From the NCBI GenBank assembly GCA_003224515.1, contig QHZC01000256.1, positions 1-6,115 on the forward strand: DNA of 6,115 nucleotides, given 5' to 3'. Positions 4,533 through 6,115 of this stretch are shown one piece after another. Each line of letters opens with the position of its first letter. Positions within the stretch are counted from its first letter, which is position 1. The notes beneath the pieces are model-generated. The model was not told the origin of the DNA. It worked only from the letters and a program-made list of their open reading frames with translations, and did not search any database. The stretch is from Acidobacteriota bacterium. Lineage in GTDB: Bacteria; Acidobacteriota; Terriglobia; Acidiferrales; UBA7541. Both the position numbers and the translations under genes were made by a program.

Positions 4533-5666
4533 ATGTCGGCCATCAAACTAGATACATCGCGGTCAGAAAAGGCAGCAGCGTTACAGGCTGCGCTCGAAGA
4601 AAATGTGATCGGACAAAAGCGTGCCGTTGATTCATTGGTTCGAGCCCATGAGATCGTTCTAGCCGGGATTTCCGATCCACATCGCCCACTTCTGACTGTG
4701 CTCTTTCTTGGCCCCACAGGCGTAGGCAAAACAGAGTTAGCAAAGACGCTTGCAAAAGCATTGGGCTTGACCGGATTGACTCGAATTGATTGCGCTGAAT
4801 TCAGAGAGCGCCATACGCTTTTGAACTTGATAGGGTCCCCAAAATCGTACGTCGGTTATTCGGACGGTCCTCGACTTCAGCAAGCAAAAATCGATCGGTA
4901 TCAGACCACGGATTGTAAGGTCAACGTCGTTTTATTCGATGAGGTGGAGAAGGCACATCCAGAATTTACTAACATACTCTTGGGGCTTCTGGATTCGGGA
5001 CATTTGAACCTGAGTGACGGCGAAACCGACTTCACCAAGACCATTATTATTTTGACCAGCAACCTCTCATCTCGAGAAACGTCTGCCCTGATCCACAACT
5101 CGAATATCGGTTTCCACTCCGAGCATGAAGACCGGAAAGCCTTAGATGATGAAATTTGGAAAGTTTCAAAGGGCGCTGTCGCTAAATTCTTTCGGCCGGA
5201 ACTGGTGAACAGAATAGACAAGATCATTTCGTTTCATAGCCTCAGTTCGGCATCGATGCGTCAGATTCTGGCGCTGGAACTGAAATCCATTCAGGAACGT
5301 TTGTTTAATGCTCAGCACATTGTCACGATCCGATGCACATCGGCGGCAAAGGACTGGTTGTTGCAGAACGGAACATCTGAAGTCTATGGAGCTAGAGAAC
5401 TGAAGAGATTGCTTGAGCGTAAAGTTGTGGCTCCCTTGGCGTCGATTTTAGCCAATAAGGCCGTTGAGCCGGGAGATCGGATCGTGATCGACGCCCGGAA
5501 TCCGGACGCCAAGGATTTGGTCTTTCTTCGTAAGAAGGGCCAACTTCTGAAACGTGTGAAGGAGGCCATCAAACAGCAGAAACCAGATTTTCCGCTCCTT
5601 GTCCCTGAGCCCTTGCCAACCTGCGATTACAGCCCCTATTTCGATCCGGAATGGTCGCCCACATGA
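4533..5666 (+). CDS. Stand-alone Clp/Hsp100 D2-type AAA+ ATPase
   Basis: 377 residues forming one AAA+ module like the second ring of ClpA/ClpB/ClpC, without the N domain, first ring or middle coiled coil. From ATG 4533: VIGQKRAV near 25-32; Walker A GPTGVGKT at 60-67; pore loop SYVGY at 105-109 with the threading Tyr; Walker B VVLFDEVEKAH at 132-142; sensor 1 TSN at 175-177; FRPELVNRID with the arginine fingers at 220-229; sensor 2 GARELKRLLE at 286-295; then the small C-terminal D2 domain. All key residues are present, so an active ATP-driven unfoldase or remodeller is expected in the cytoplasm. An IGF tripeptide (192-194) sits between sensor 1 and the arginine finger, where ClpA/ClpC/ClpX keep the ClpP-docking tripeptide. 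A tail (about 336-377) rich in Lys, then Pro, is not part of the fold. A TTG at 4518 is an alternative start adding five residues. Confidence 0.9.
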   Translation: MSAIKLDTSRSEKAAALQAALEENVIGQKRAVDSLVRAHEIVLAGISDPHRPLLTVLFLGPTGVGKTELAKTLAKALGLTGLTRIDCAEFRERHTLLNLIGSPKSYVGYSDGPRLQQAKIDRYQTTDCKVNVVLFDEVEKAHPEFTNILLGLLDSGHLNLSDGETDFTKTIIILTSNLSSRETSALIHNSNIGFHSEHEDRKALDDEIWKVSKGAVAKFFRPELVNRIDKIISFHSLSSASMRQILALELKSIQERLFNAQHIVTIRCTSAAKDWLLQNGTSEVYGARELKRLLERKVVAPLASILANKAVEPGDRIVIDARNPDAKDLVFLRKKGQLLKRVKEAIKQQKPDFPLLVPEPLPTCDYSPYFDPEWSPT

Positions 5667-5887
5667 TCCGGAACAGCCGCGGGTCTAAATATCTAAGTCC
5701 GGGAAACGTCGCTTTGCCGCAACCTTGGAAATTCTCAGGACCGTGTACTGTGCCTCCCGAAAATTCTGTGCAGCCCATGGCGGAAGTTGCTCCAAAGAAA
5801 CCGCAACCGGTTTGCGGGCCCCGCTTCAATCTGGTGAAACAAATCCGCCGATGCGCACCTGTTCGCGAGCACTGTTCCGACAAGTAA
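5663..5887 (+). CDS. Possible small basic four-cysteine protein, translationally coupled
   Basis: The ATG at 5663 overlaps the ATPase stop as ATGA (5663-5666), the classic arrangement for translational coupling. An upstream in-frame ATG at 5651 is also possible. The 74-residue product is basic and proline-rich (PQPWKF, PPENSVQPM, APKKPQPVCGP) with four Cys in its second two thirds, and ends HCSDK at TAA 5885-5887. There is no signal peptide or membrane segment. Spaced cysteines could bind zinc, but no standard zinc-finger spacing is evident. I do not recognise a family. The overlap is the main support; the alternative is that this is noncoding sequence after the ATPase gene. Confidence 0.4.
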   Translation: MIRNSRGSKYLSPGNVALPQPWKFSGPCTVPPENSVQPMAEVAPKKPQPVCGPRFNLVKQIRRCAPVREHCSDK

Positions 5888-5929
5888 TTTCAAACGGCAA
5901 GGACGAGCAGTACGCAGCCAGGTTAGATT

Positions 5930-5943
5930 CTATATATATATAG
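5930..5943. repeat. 14-bp perfect TA palindrome
   Basis: C(TA)6G is its own reverse complement. It lies five bases beyond the stop of the minus-strand transposase fragment, so it may mark the end of that element or simply be an AT-rich low-complexity spot. Confidence 0.6.
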
Positions 5944-5948
5944 CTCTT

Positions 5949-6115
5949 TCAGGCAGCCCGCCGTTCGTAGCCGTGGTGCAGTCCGCCGCCCTGCGGCACC
6001 GCCACGACGGACCCCACTGCTGGCGGCTGAATCGCTCGTGGCTCCGGTGAATCCTTCCCCAACGAAAGATGTGTTCTCGAACGGTGATAGTAATCGAAAT
6101 ACGAATTTAGGATTC
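5949..6115 (-). CDS. C-terminal end of an integrase-core (IS3/IS481-like) transposase, cut by the window edge
   Basis: Fifty-four codons are open on the minus strand from the window edge (first full codon 6113-6111) to TGA at 5951-5949. SYFDYYHRSRTHLSL is the typical end of an rve integrase core, just after the catalytic Glu region, where IS3- and IS481-type proteins have YN..RpH.sL. It is followed by GKDSPEPRAIQPP and a tail ending LHHGYERRAA, which I associate with transposases of this type in Acidobacteriota. The catalytic residues lie outside the window, so intactness and exact IS family cannot be judged. Confidence 0.8.
   Translation of the reverse strand, partial: ILNSYFDYYHRSRTHLSLGKDSPEPRAIQPPAVGSVVAVPQGGGLHHGYERRAA

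Noticed and set aside
5725..5943. Second plus-strand ORF after the ATPase
   Set aside because: No ribosome site; it runs into the TA palindrome and overlaps the ATGA-coupled frame, which has better support.

Overview
The window looks like an accessory, insertion-sequence-rich stretch of a free-living bacterial chromosome. The style of the PilZ remnant, the IS110-type transposase tail and the hypothetical membrane protein remind me of Acidobacteriota. That placement is pattern memory, not a database result, and I hold it at about even odds.

Positions 1-1831: a complete IS1380-family insertion sequence (128-1804), with imperfect terminal repeats and a 4-bp CTAA target duplication. It sits in what was a gap of about 45 bp between two genes read leftward: a two-helix membrane protein (stop at 1834) and a second small membrane protein that starts at 105 and leaves the window at base 1.

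Positions 1832-4150: a gene graveyard. On the minus strand are three broken genes. The first is the membrane protein, with one in-frame TAG, one single-base frameshift and a lost 5' end. The second is a PilZ-domain protein with an in-frame TAA. The third is an unrecognised acidic protein whose C-terminus continues in another frame. Between the first two lies the 3' end of an IS110-family transposase with its short right end. Two short plus-strand ORFs with Shine-Dalgarno-like sequences and early stops (3323-3493 and 3965-4150) may be further remnants.

Positions 4200-5887: a compact plus-strand cluster that appears intact. It comprises a 101-residue protein resembling a divergent cold-shock/OB domain, a 377-residue stand-alone Clp/Hsp100 D2-type AAA+ ATPase with every core motif, and a possible 74-residue basic four-cysteine protein starting in a 4-bp ATGA overlap. 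The ATPase has an IGF tripeptide where ClpA/ClpC/ClpX carry their ClpP-docking loop. I cannot match this three-gene arrangement to a named system, and it is the best candidate here for something undescribed. A working idea is an RNA-binding or adaptor protein feeding a small single-ring unfoldase.

Positions 5888-6115: a 14-bp TA palindrome, then the C-terminus of an integrase-core (IS3/IS481-like) transposase on the minus strand that continues past the window. The intact cluster is therefore flanked by mobile-element debris on both sides. I saw no tRNA, rRNA or CRISPR array.
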